Below, one piece after another: positions 44,371-54,399 of a DNA stretch of 64,000 nucleotides. Position 1 is the first letter of the stretch. The number at the start of each line of letters is the position of its first letter. This DNA comes from Larix kaempferi (Eukaryota > Streptophyta > Pinopsida > Pinales > Pinaceae): NCBI GenBank assembly GCA_027924585.1, contig BSBM01000232.1:26312501-26376500 (forward strand), in the 5' to 3' direction. Position numbers and translations under genes: made by a program. Under the pieces are notes generated by a model. That model saw nothing but the letters and a program-made list of their open reading frames with translations. It searched no databases and had not been told where the DNA came from.

Positions 44371-45440
44371 ATGGCGAATGAGTCTGTTCAAGGAGTAGTG
44401 AACGATTATGAGAAACGATTTTCAACACTTGAAATACAAGTGACCAATATCTCATGCAAGATTTCGATCCTCATGGAGGCTCTTGAGAGAAAGATCGGAC
44501 CTTTCAGGGATTTTGAAGGCTCTTACTCATATTTTGGATATGAGGGGAAAACAAAAGATAAAAGTGACCTAGAAAAGGAGTCGACGAAAGAGCCGGAGAG
44601 AGAGCATGTGATTTCTAGTACCAATATTCCTTCCTAGTCTCTCTCCAAGATGGACACAAAAGTCGACATCAAGTCATATCAAGGTGAGATCGATGCTCTA
44701 AAACTGAATTATTGGCTGCATCGGTTGGAGGTTTATTTTAGCATCCATCAAATAGTCAAGGATCAAAATATCTCATTTTCCCGATTGAAGTTAGAGGGCA
44801 TGCATTAACTTGGTAGGTAATCCACACAGAAGTAATTAGGCTGGAGAGTGATCCACCAGTAACTAAGTGGGAGGAATTTAAAACCCACATCAATTCCCAG
44901 TTCTACCCTATTGGGTATGAAGAGGACTAGTGGATCCATTGGCATTACTTCAGGAAAAGTGTGCAAGAATACACCACTGAGTTCAAGAAGATGGCTATCA
45001 TGTTGGGTATCTAACCCAAAAATCCAGATGCACTCCTCAAGTATCTTGGGGTTTTGCATAGTCACATACAAAGGTAGGTGATTCTCTTCAAGTCCAGGTC
45101 AATTGATGAAGCCTATGTACAACAATAGTACCTAGAAAACATAGGCCAGCAGAAAGGACAACCAAGTGGTTCAAAATAGAAAGAGAGCCAAGATGCTACT
45201 AAGGAGGGGAAGAAGAAGTGGAAGGGAAAGGAGAAGAAGATTATAGCCATGAAACATCAGTGCAAGGATCCGAAAAACCATTATAACATTGTGATATCGA
45301 TGATCAATTTGAATAAAAGTGTTGGAATCTATATCCAAAGTTGAACCCCAAGAACCACAGGAAGGATGCCAAGAAGAAGAACCTTATAGCCACGAAGTTA
45401 AGCAAGGAGTTAAAAATTAGCTCAGATGTGGATGAAAAGA
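44371..45440 (+). pseudogene. gag: Element 2 gag
   Basis: A frame from MANESVQGVVNDYEKRFSTL (44,371) has coiled-coil character and runs to a TAG at 44,635. After frame changes the capsid pattern appears as WEEFKTHINSQFYPIGYEED (about 44,870) and SVQEYTTEFKKMAIMLGI (about 44,960-45,010). A zinc knuckle is recognisable but broken at about 45,290-45,330: HCDIDDQFE, a stop, then KCW, with the His position changed to Asp. A Lys-rich stretch, KNHRKDAKKKN, follows. The domain would form the particle shell. Confidence 0.8.
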
Positions 45441-45449
45441 TTATCTATA

Positions 45450-45980
45450 CCACAGTGTAGAAGGAGGTGAATTTGAGTAGTCTACACCCTAAGGAAGAGA
45501 AAGAGATGATGAAACTCTTCCACATCAAGATCCAGGTTAAGAAGACCAAGATCGATGCTTTATTCGATTCAGGTTCGTAGGAAAACCTCATAGCATAGGA
45601 TCTAGTATGAAAAATTGGATTGGAAGTACATGACCATCCTAGTCCCTACCCATTGGGATGGGTAAATAAGGATGCATAAATTAGAGTCACAAAATAGTGC
45701 AAGATCAAGTTTTCCATAAGTGCAAAGTATGTTGATGAAGTGGAGGTACATGTAGTACCCCTGGATGTTTGTGGTATAGTGTTAGGAATCCCCTACATGT
45801 ATATGAGGGATGCGATATTAATGAGGAGAACCAACCGATACCACTTGATCAAGGATGATAAATCCTTCATCATTAACGTGCATGAAGGTAAATTGAAGAT
45901 CTCTCTGGTAAGTGCCAACCAATCGAAAAAGTTGATTAGTTCAAGTAGGAAAGTTGTATTTCTTTTCATAAGATAAAATC
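45450..45980 (+). pseudogene. pro: Element 2 aspartic protease
   Basis: KIDALFDSGS (about 45,550) is the retropepsin active-site motif with its catalytic Asp and the D-S-G-S form. A TAG follows three bases later where Gln would be expected. Downstream, VVPLDVCGIVLGIPYMYMRD (about 45,755) is the ILG-type motif of the second half. The region has three further stops. Confidence 0.82.
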
Positions 45981-46129
45981 AACAATAAGGTGAATAAGTA
46001 AAAGTGAAGGCATCCTTGGAGGGATGTACAAAAGAGCAGAAACATTAGTTGGGAAGCCTTTTGTAGGCATATAGAGAAGTGTTCTAGGAGCCTAAGGGGA
46101 TACCTCCTAAGAGAGAGATGGAGCACGAG

Positions 46130-47030
46130 ATACAATTATTGTCTGATTCTCCACTACCGAACATTAGACAGTATATATAGTCTGCCATAGAAGTAGATGA
46201 AGTGAAGAATCAGTTGTAGTAGTTGTTGGTGCAGGGCTTGATCCAACCAAGCACCTCACCTTGTGGGTCAACTATCATCATTGTACACAATAAGGATGAG
46301 ACTTGGGGGATGTGCATTGACTATTGATAAATGAACAAGATCACACTCAAGAATTGATACCCTCTTCCCAATATCAATGATCTGTTGGACTAGTTGCAGC
46401 ATGCCAAGTATTTCACCAAGTTAGATCTAAAATCGAGATACCACCAGGTGTGAGTGAAGGAAGAAGACACCTCTAAGACCACCTTCAAGACTAGGCAAGG
46501 TCTATATAAATGGTTAGTGATGCCATTTGGTTTATACAATGCACCAACTACATTTGTGCATTTGATGAATGATGCATTACGCCCTTTCTTAGATTTGTTT
46601 GTTATAGTATATCTAGATGACATATTGGTTCATAGTGCTACCTAGGAATAACATATATTAAATATAAAGCAGGTGTTAGAGACTTTGAAAAAACACTAGT
46701 AGCTAGCTAATTTGAAGAAATTTGAGTTTTCCCAGCATTCCTTGGTGTATTTGGGGTATGCGATTGGTGGAGGAGAACTCAGGATCGATCCTGCAAAGAT
46801 GGAGGCCATCACTAAGTGGACTACTCCTACAAATGTCACTAAAGTTAAGAGATTTTTTGGGGAAGCACAATACCTTTGGAAGTTCATAGCTTCCTTTTCG
46901 ACTGTGGCTGCACCCCTCCATGCCATAACAACCAGCAACAAGGGGTTCCAATGGAGGAAGAATCAACATAAGGCATTTGAAGAGCTCAAGTGGAAGACTC
47001 AGTCAGGAACTAGTTCTTGCATTTCTTAAT
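46130..47030 (+). pseudogene. pol: Element 2 reverse transcriptase
   Basis: In order: LVQGLIQPSTSPCGSTIIIV (about 46,230), KYFTKLDLKSRYHQV (about 46,410), the palm segment KWLVMPFGLYNAPTTF (about 46,510), and the catalytic VIVYLDDILVHS with both Asp residues (about 46,600). FSQHSLVYLGYAIGGGELRI and VKRFFGEAQYLWKFI follow. Stops at about 46,327, 46,357, 46,392, 46,451, 46,643 and 46,697 break the frame. Most are TAG or TAA at positions usually occupied by Gln or Arg. Confidence 0.9.
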
Positions 47031-47330
47031 TTGTAGAAGCCTTTCGAAGTGGAGACAGATGCAATCGGGTATGCCATGGGAGCAGTTTTGATGCCAGGAA
47101 GAAGGCTGGTATGCTGTCATTATGAAATGTTTCAAGGGGGAGTCCTAAACTACCCTACCTATGATAAGGAACTCTATGCCTTGGTTCAAGCTATTAAGAA
47201 GTGGAAGAACTATTTGATATAATCATTCACACTGATAACCAGCCACTGTAGTACTTGTAGGCCTAGAGTAATCTACAACATACCAAACATTATAAGTGGA
47301 GCGTATTCTTACAACAGTTCCATCTAGTCA
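47031..47330 (+). pseudogene. pol: Element 2 RNase H
   Basis: FEVETDAIGYAMGAVLM (about 47,045) keeps the first catalytic Asp, and NYPTYDKELYALVQAIKKWK (about 47,150) keeps the Glu. The expected TDHQPLQYL strand has decayed around 47,235-47,265. It degrades the RNA strand during cDNA synthesis. Confidence 0.85.
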
Positions 47331-48900
47331 TCAAGTATAAGAAAGGAAGTACAAACAAGTTGGAAAAAATGCTCTCAAGGCCACCTACAACCAATATTAC
47401 AACTTTGGGAACTCCTATGCACATGGAACCTTTTACCCATGATGCATACAAGGAGTACAAATAAGATGAGGAATTCAAGGAGGTCATTCGGCAACTGCAA
47501 GGCCAATTCCATGTAGAAGAAGGTGACAACAAGGTTGACTATCATCTCCAGGATGAGTTACTCTACAATTTGGACAAGCTTTGTGTTCCTAAAGGAAAGA
47601 GATTTCAACTTATTAGATAGGTACACACCTCCAAAGTTGCAGGGCACTTTGGTGTAGGGAAGACAGTTGCAAACCTGCAGAGGTATGTTTACTGTCCTAT
47701 AATGCAAGAAGATGTAGCTTGGTTTATCAGAGGATGCATACTTAACTATACAAGCAAGCCCTACAATAGGAATCAAGGTCTATACCATCCCTTACCTCTT
47801 CCTTTGAGACCATGGGAAAGCATCTCCATGGATTTTGTGGGTGCTATTCAACCCACTAGGAAGGGACATGACTATTTATTTGTGGTAGTTGACAGATTCA
47901 ACAAGATGTGCATTTTTATGCCTTGTAAAACGACCATTAAAGGACAAGAAGCAACAAACATGTTATTTGGACAGGTTTGCGTGCACTTTGGGATACTAAG
48001 GAGCATCATCTCAGACATGGATACCAGATTTATCAATACGTTTTGGAATACACTTTGGGAAAATATGGACACTAAGTTGAAGAGATCTACAACATTCCAC
48101 CCAAAAATAGATGGATAAACAAAAATAATCAATGATACTTTGGTACAAATTTTGAGGGGTTAGAATCATAAGCATCCAATGACTTGGGATCAAAATGTGA
48201 TATGCATCTAGCAGTCTTATAAAAAAATTGTCCACACTTCCATTGGGAAGTCCCCTTCTAAAAATTGTTTTGGATACTTGCAACCTTCACCTCTAGATGT
48301 TGTTTTTGGACAACAAGGGGAAGTGAGGGAAGACACCATAAGGGAAGCAGTGAGATCTGAAAATTTCATTGATTAGATTATGCAAATTCATTTACAAGTA
48401 CAGGAGGCACTGAAGAAGTCATTGGAAAAGTACAAGGCAAGACATGAACAACACAGGGTTGAGAAAACATTCAAGGTGGGAGACTGAGTATGTTTACACC
48501 TGAACAAGGAAAGACTACAACGTACTAGTAAGAATATCAAGGCTCTAAGGTATGGCCCTTTTGAGGTATTGGAGAAGGTGGCAGGTAATTCCTACAGACT
48601 TAGTATACCCCCATACATGCACATTTACTCTATAGTGAATGTATAAAATCTATAACTCTGTGAACCTTCCATGTTGGATCAAGAACCTGAGTAGGTCTTA
48701 ATTTCTATAGAGGAATTAGAACTAGAGGCTTATCTAGAGTTAGAAGTAGACATAGTATTGCAGAGGAAGTCAAGAAATACCAAGTGGGGAAAATATGAAC
48801 TTTGGCAGGTGGGATTAAAAAGGAAACTTCTAGGAAAGGCTAAATGGTACTCCAAGGAGAAGGTAGAGGAAACATTTCCTCACCTCATTCAGTAAACTAT
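47331..48900 (+). pseudogene. pol: Element 2 integrase, catalytic Glu changed to Lys
   Basis: The zinc-binding half is weak (GHFGVGKTVANLQRYVYCP, about 47,640). The core has Asp in SMDFVGA (47,827) and Asp in IISDMDTRF (about 48,005). The position of the third acidic residue reads TKIINDTLVQ: codon AAA at 48,122-48,124 gives Lys where family members have Glu (GAA), a single G-to-A change. A TAA sits directly before it (48,116). The C-terminal GPFEVLEKVAGNSYRL at about 48,560 is the GPY/F domain. No chromodomain follows; the tail is ELELEAYLELEVDIVLQR. Confidence 0.9.
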
Positions 48901-48919
48901 TTTGGGGACCAAAAACCTC

Positions 48920-48935
48920 CCAAAATGGGGAGGTG
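48920..48935 (+). promoter_or_regulatory. Element 2 polypurine tract
   Basis: CCAAAATGGGGAGGTG immediately precedes the 3' LTR. AAAATGGGGAGGTG is a normal plus-strand primer for plant gypsy elements. Confidence 0.8.
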
Positions 48936-49836
48936 TGATCCAAAATGGATCAATATATAATTTTTCACCTACTTGGAGCTTTTGGGGTCGGAAGATTAGA
49001 TGAATAGGCTTGTAAGGCCCATTTCAGGGGCATGTCTCACTTTTTAGATTTGGGGTAAAAAACTATTTGAAAAATTTTGAGGCCATTTTGATGGCTTAAA
49101 TGGCACTTGTTTTTGCTCAATCCTTACTTTGTACCAATATTCCATATTCTACACACTGATACCTTTCCAATGGTCCAAAGATCGCCTCAAACATAGTCTG
49201 TATGAAGAAGTTATGCTTCCTGCAAGTTGACCTGTCCAGTTGACTACCGTGGTACCTAGTGGATTCCACACTATCTCTCATTTTTCACACATGTGGAGCT
49301 TGTCACGTGTGGACCTTCAAAAAAATTCTAGAAGGACCAAAACCCTAACCCTAATTAGGAGTTGAGGCATGCAAAAATAAACCCTAAAAGTAACCTTAGA
49401 TGACTATCGGGCTATGTTAAATAATGGGCCGCTATGAGAAGAAGGGGGTTCCATCCTTTTGATATATTGTATTGTTCCACAATTGAGAAACAACACAGGA
49501 ATGGATGTTAGAGCAGAACAAAGGAGATATTAGATCCTGTAGTATCCATTCTGGCCATAGAGTCATAGGTAACTCCATAAAGAGTACCATTTCCATTGTA
49601 TTTGCAATTTGACATAAAGAGAAAGGCATAGTCCTCATTTGTGGTTGGGTTTTTCCCCATAGTGGGTTTTACTAGGGTATATATTGTGTTATTGTGTACT
49701 TATTTTCTCTATTTATTCTTTTTTTAGTTCTATTTATTTGGCATTCAATAAAAATAAGCTAATGAAATCAGAACTAAGTTGTAAATCTGTTTCGAGGAAT
49801 TGTTCGATTGGAATATCCATGACAATTTACGAATGA
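48936..49836 (+). repeat. Element 2 3' LTR
   Basis: It starts TGATCCAAAATGG and ends ACGAATGA, followed by the TAATA duplication. It is 43 bp shorter than the 5' copy through scattered small indels. Confidence 0.92.
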
Positions 49837-50125
49837 TAATAGATCTTAAGGGACCTATCCATTACCCTTCTTTCCCTAATTGTAGCATTCTTAAAGAGAA
49901 TAAATCCATCCATGAAGAGGATATGGGAGGTCAAAAAAATATTAGATAAACAAGGTTTCCTAAAAATTGTTTATACATGGTCGTGTTAACTACTTTCCCC
50001 TCTTTGCAAGGATGTGAAGTAAATATCTAGATCTCTTCCATTTTCTTGTATAGTGGTACACTATTATCCCATCGCATGATTCATATGCACCGGGAGGAAA
50101 TTGAAAATACCTCAAGGAAAATATT

Positions 50126-50367
50126 TGTAGACCCTTCTACTGTATTTTGGTTCCATAAGGAACCCTCATATATATTGTATAGAAAGGAAGTGACCCATGA
50201 CATTGTATTACACAAGAATAAATAATTGTAATATTTTTTCCGAGTAATAATTAAAATATTGAAGCTTCCATTGCCCCATATTTTCACCTACACACAATAG
50301 GGTTTCCAAAAAATTATTGTGTTCTATTGTTATTGTTGTTTGCTTCTATTTTTATATTTTTCTAACA
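50126..50367 (+). repeat. Probable copia 5' LTR (short)
   Basis: A candidate 242-bp LTR begins TGTAGACCC and ends TTTTTCTAACA. The end is well supported by the primer site two bases later. The start is a guess, since no 3' LTR lies in the window to compare. Confidence 0.5.
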
Positions 50368-50369
50368 TC

Positions 50370-50381
50370 TAGTATTAGAGC
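50370..50381 (+). promoter_or_regulatory. Copia primer-binding site
   Basis: TAGTATTAGAGC differs from the canonical TGGTATCAGAGC at two positions, both explained by G-to-A or C-to-T change. Confidence 0.75.
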
Positions 50382-50432
50382 CTAGAAAAATCGTAGTCAT
50401 AGGGTTTTATGTGAGTGGGAGATGCAACAATG

Positions 50433-51165
50433 AAATGAGGTTTAACCAAGTTCGAGATTGAGAAGTTTGATGGAAATAATTTCTCCCTATAGAAGATGAA
50501 GGTGGAGGATTTTTTGGTTCAGAATGACCAAGACCTAGTCTTGAAAGGGTTTGTGAAAAAGTTGCGTGGCATGACAAATGCGGAGTGGATATAGATGGAT
50601 AGGAAAATGATTTCTACGATTTGTATTTTCCTAGAAGAATTTGTCTTATTCAATGTTGCTGAATAAAATACCGTGGAATCCCTTTGGGAGAAACTTGGGA
50701 ATACGTATGAGATTAAATTAATAATAAATAAGGTTTTCTTGAAAAAATACATGTATCATCTAAGGATGAAGGAGGGTTCAATTGTGGCAGATCATATGAA
50801 TGATTTTAATACCCTAATAAGAAAATTGGGCTTGGTTGGTGTAAAGGTGGAGGATGAGGACAGAGCAGTCATTTTCCTCTCTTCCCTCCTAGATAGCTGG
50901 GTCATATGGCAATGGCCATCACCAACTCATCATAAATAAATTTGAAATTTGATGATGTGGCATCTATTTTCTTGGGAGAATATTTGAGGCAAAAGTCATC
51001 TTTGGAGCCCTCTACCAGTGAATCCGTATTTATGAGAGGTCGATTTGGCCAAAGGGCTCAACAAGGTAGATCAAGGTCCAAAGCACGCAAGATGAAGGGA
51101 AGTGATGGAATTGTGGGAAACTAAGGCACTTGAGGAGTAACTATTGGCATATGAAGAAGGAAAAG
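50433..51165 (+). pseudogene. gag: Copia gag
   Basis: The frame gives FEIEKFDGNNFSL, a stop where Trp or Gln would be, then KMKVEDFLVQNDQDLVLKG. ESLWEKLGNTYEIK and MKEGSIVADHMNDFNTLIRK follow (about 50,670-50,830), the UBN2-type gag pattern of Ty1/copia. A degenerate zinc knuckle is visible near 51,110 (WNCGKLRHLRSNYWH), with Cys and His positions partly lost. Stops at about 50,502, 50,593 and 50,664 break it. Confidence 0.82.
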
Positions 51166-51239
51166 AAGGATGAAAAAACATATCAACTATCTGATGAGGC
51201 TAACACAACAGATTCAAAATAAACAACAACATGTTAGGA

Positions 51240-51499
51240 TTTCTATCTTAGTAACAGTAGATCAATTTTATATGCTTAGGTTTTGGACTCAAGTGCATCT
51301 TTCCACATGTATCCACATAGAGAATGGTTTATCAAATATCAAACTTATAGTAGTGGAGTGGTTTACTTGGGTGGTGATCATGCTCTAGAAATTTTGGTAA
51401 CATGGGATATTAAGATCAAGCTAGACGATGGGAGAGAAAGGAATATATGTGATGTACGACATGTACCATATATATGGAGTAATTTTCTCTCAATCAAGA
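51240..51499 (+). pseudogene. pro: Copia protease, truncated by element 3
   Basis: LDSSASFHMYPHREWF (about 51,280) matches the copia protease start DSGASxHM, with Gly changed to Ser by one base. It continues through VVYLGGDHALEI and VRHVPYIWSNFLSIKM. The codons for SIKM run into the insertion site of element 3. The continuation is found at 60,003. Confidence 0.82.
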
Positions 51500-52738
51500 T
51501 GTAATATTCTAGAGATCTTATTTATAGGATATTAACTCTTTTACAAAATTTAAATTAGAAAATTACAAATAATGAAACTAGTTAATAAAACTAATATGGA
51601 AGAAGCCAGTCTTGTTCACAATTAAACCAACCCAAAGCTTGAGAAAAGGACTCTTTTGGTTTTGCAAGATTTTATATCAAGTGTGAAACAACATAAAAAA
51701 CATGGACAAGGTTTGATTCAAAATCCTATGCACGAAGTACTGGGACCATTTATGTTTCGACAACAGCTACCGCTGAAGTCTACACAAGGCTTCCTGGGTA
51801 CACTAACATATGCATACTAGATTCCTCCACTAACACTTGAATGCAACCACAAGGTGGATAACATGCATTTACCCCTAATATGTTGTTTTGCAAAAGTTAT
51901 AGATGTTTTAGGAAGATTTGGCCGTGTTTGGAGGTCCGAAGAGGAAGTGCGCTATGGAGGACTGCTCAAATAGATTTATTTTTGGCTCTTCCAAATAAGA
52001 AGAGAGGGTCATGAATTATCAGTATGAGGATTTTATTGGATTCATTATTCTATTAAGAACCTTTAATTATTGATAGAACTGAAAATAAACTTCCATACAT
52101 CTTTTTATTAGAGAAACTGCAAAACTAGTCATAAATTAATTCCTAAAGAGCTAGTCTTGAAAAATATCAACACAAATGGCCATTAAAGATATTGAATTCT
52201 TTCTCAAATATATAATATGAAATTAGACATGAATAATTGTGCAGAATCAACCATTGATAGATTTTATTTAGTAGCATAGCTCAGAGTTCACATAGATTCC
52301 TCAATCTTTGAGATCTTACAACAATGGAGCATGATTATTCAATGGGAGCATGAAAGACGCATGGGATGCATTGCATAAAGAACATAGAATGAGAATGAAA
52401 ATAAAATATCTCATGGGAGGCATGAAATACAACTGATATATATCACAGGGGAACAATTACTCCAGTTGATCTCTTCTTTAGATGGATACCAACACAAATC
52501 TTCAACGATCTTGCACCAATCTTTGCACCAAATCTAGAGGCTCAAATTATTTAGGATGTATGATAGTTCATACCTAAAACTCAGGATCTAATGGATGCAC
52601 ATTAGCTCAGAAGAATAATAATGGAACAATTACCATGGGACACATCTCCTACAGTTGGCTATGGGTGCATCTCCAAAGCCTAGAGAAGCTCAGAGCTTTC
52701 TCAATGCAAAAGTTAAACTGTCAAAATATGTGAATGGT

Positions 52739-52774
<36 letters not shown>

Positions 52775-53405
52775 AGACTATAGTTTCTTAGGAAAGTCAT
52801 TAAATTCATGGTATGTGGTCCCTAGCTCATCCAATTTCCTTCCTTAGTCAATTTGGCAATTACTTGCTTTGTGCAACCTTTCTTGCTTTTAGCATGATTT
52901 TTTTCTACTTTATGCTTTTCCTATGCTTTTTCTTCTTTTCATTGGTTTTTCCCCGCTTTTTTAGTGCTTTTGCTTGATTTTATTCTTCTTTATTCTTTTA
53001 TGGACTTTCCTTCCTCTCTGGACGCTTTCTACTTTTCTGAGTTTCCTGCTTTTGGGCTGTTATCCATCTTTTTAGTGGCTTTCTTGATTTTCTTTGATTT
53101 TCTTCAAGCTACCATCTTTTGGAGAGAAATTATTCGAGTCCCACCTTATCCTAATGCACCTCCTAGACACATGAGCATCAATAAATTTATCCAAATATTA
53201 ATTAATATTAATAAATCGCACAATTATGACCCACCTTTATTTATTTAATTTACGTGGGTGCCTAAACCAAAATTTACCCCTTTTTAATTAATTAATTCTA
53301 AAATGTCACTAGGACCCATGGGGTTAGATGGATTAGGGTAATGATCAAGGATCACTAGGTATGGTTCATGAAGCTCCATGGTGATGTCAAAATGGGGACA
53401 TGACA
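51500..53405 (-). repeat. Element 3 3' LTR
   Basis: On the - strand it begins TGTCATGTCCCCATTTTG (at 53,405) and ends TATTACA (at 51,500). It contains a (TC)n microsatellite of about 31 bp at 52,741-52,771. Phrases such as CCTATGCTTTTTCTTC and TTAATTAATATTAATAAATC are shared with the 5' copy. Confidence 0.93.
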
Positions 53406-53425
53406 ATCCTCCCCTCCCAAGTTTG
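53406..53425 (-). promoter_or_regulatory. Element 3 polypurine tract
   Basis: The - strand reads AACTTGGGAGGGGAGGAT directly before the TGTCATG start of the 3' LTR, a strong 12-base purine run. Confidence 0.85.
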
Positions 53426-53610
53426 CTTGTCCTCAAGCAACTTCAATCCATGGTGTTGCAAAATCTATTCTTCTTCCCATGTTACATCCCCATTAAGCAA
53501 CCCTTTCCATTGCACAAGATACTTTTGGATTATTCTATTTATCCACATGTGCAGAATCCTTTTAGGAACAAGAACCATGTGTCCCTCATCAGGTGGAAGA
53601 AGATCCTTTG
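53410..53610 (-). pseudogene. pol: Element 3 chromodomain at integrase end
   Basis: On the - strand: DLLPPDEGHMVLVPKRIL, then QKYLVQWKGLLNGDVTWEEE, a stop, and LQHHGLKLLEDKQTWEGR. VQWKGL..xDxTWE is the chromodomain signature found at the C-terminus of chromovirus integrases (Tekay/Del type). It steers insertion to modified chromatin. It ends about 10 bp before the polypurine tract. One in-frame stop is present. Confidence 0.8.
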
Positions 53611-53615
53611 AGATG

Positions 53616-53930
53616 TCACTTGTTGCACAATTGTTTCCATGAAATAAGAGACATAAAGTGTAATGTACTCCTTGCCTCCCTTGGGAAGCCCCAACTCACA
53701 AATAACCTTTCCAATCTCCTTATTAATTTTGATGGACCATAGAGGCTTGTCCTTAACTTTGCAGCCCCTTCCTCATTCAATAGGGATGGCTTGTATAGCT
53801 GCAATATTTTATCTGCAAAATCAACCACCCATAAGCTTAGCTCCCTCTTGCTCTTCTCTTCAAGCACCTCCTTCTGATTTTGGACTGTTTGAAGAATGCT
53901 TTGGAGTGCCTCTTGGATTCCTTGATGCAC
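53616..53930 (-). pseudogene. pol: Element 3 integrase C-terminal (GPY/F) region
   Basis: The frame reads IQEALQSILQTVQNQKEVLE, then LQLYKPSLLNEEGAAKLRTS and YGPSKLIRRL. It corresponds to the 'ADKHR ... LQPYKQxS ... KLxPxYyGPYxVxxRIG' region of gypsy integrases. A frameshift after RRL degrades the following part. The zinc finger and DDE core that should precede it are absent; RT-like sequence abuts instead. Confidence 0.7.
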
Positions 53931-53936
53931 TTGGAT

Positions 53937-54392
53937 CTAAGCCTTTTCTACTTGTACTTTTTCATCCTCATAAATATGATCCATACAGATGTGAGTTTCA
54001 TACCAATACCAAGGTTGGAATGAAGGCATTCCATTGGACACATGGGAAGAAATGTAGGAGAAGAACTTTCCCAACTTAATGACTTTATTTGTCCAATCAA
54101 GAATGGCCCCAAACTGCTCCATATGTGTCTGGGTACCATCTTTCTCATTTTCATGGCCAATATTCAAGATCCCCATCATTCTAAATTTGTATTTAGACAA
54201 CTTTACATGTAAAGTTGTCTCTGTCAAAAGGGTTAGCACAGTTCCCAAATGGTGCATGCATTCTTTCCATATCTTGCTACAAATCAAAATGTGATAAAAA
54301 AGAACCAATACATACTTACAAAGTTGCTTACCAAACACCCCATTCCTGCAAGAGTGGAGTGTAAATGGTGCATTAGCCAGTTCAATGGCCAT
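53937..54392 (-). pseudogene. pol: Element 3 partial reverse transcriptase
   Basis: The frame gives ELANAPFTLHSCRNGVFGKQ, KYVLVLFYHILICSKIWKEC and LSKYKFRMMGILNIGHENEK. It matches the gypsy RT palm 'FGLTNAPxTF ... YVLVFFDDILIYS ... LSKCxFG'. The catalytic DD now reads YH, so the active site is gone. It runs to within 10 bp of the integrase C-terminal piece, implying deletion of RNase H and most of integrase between them. Confidence 0.72.
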
Positions 54393-54399
54393 GAATATG

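Larger units (their letters stand above)
43338..49836 (+). mobile_element. Element 2: old Ty3/gypsy LTR retrotransposon
   Basis: Two ~0.9 kb LTRs bound a 4.65 kb interior with gag, protease, RT, RNase H and integrase in gypsy order. The direct flanks TAATA (43,333-43,337 and 49,837-49,841) are a perfect 5-bp target duplication. About 18 of the first 125 LTR positions differ by eye, so it looks older than element 1. Nearly every domain has stops or frameshifts. I see no chromodomain at the pol end. Confidence 0.92.

Noticed and set aside
53378-54079. + strand ORFs in element 3 (77-138 aa)
   Set aside because: They lie opposite the integrase tail, chromodomain and RT, whose motifs are clear on the - strand.
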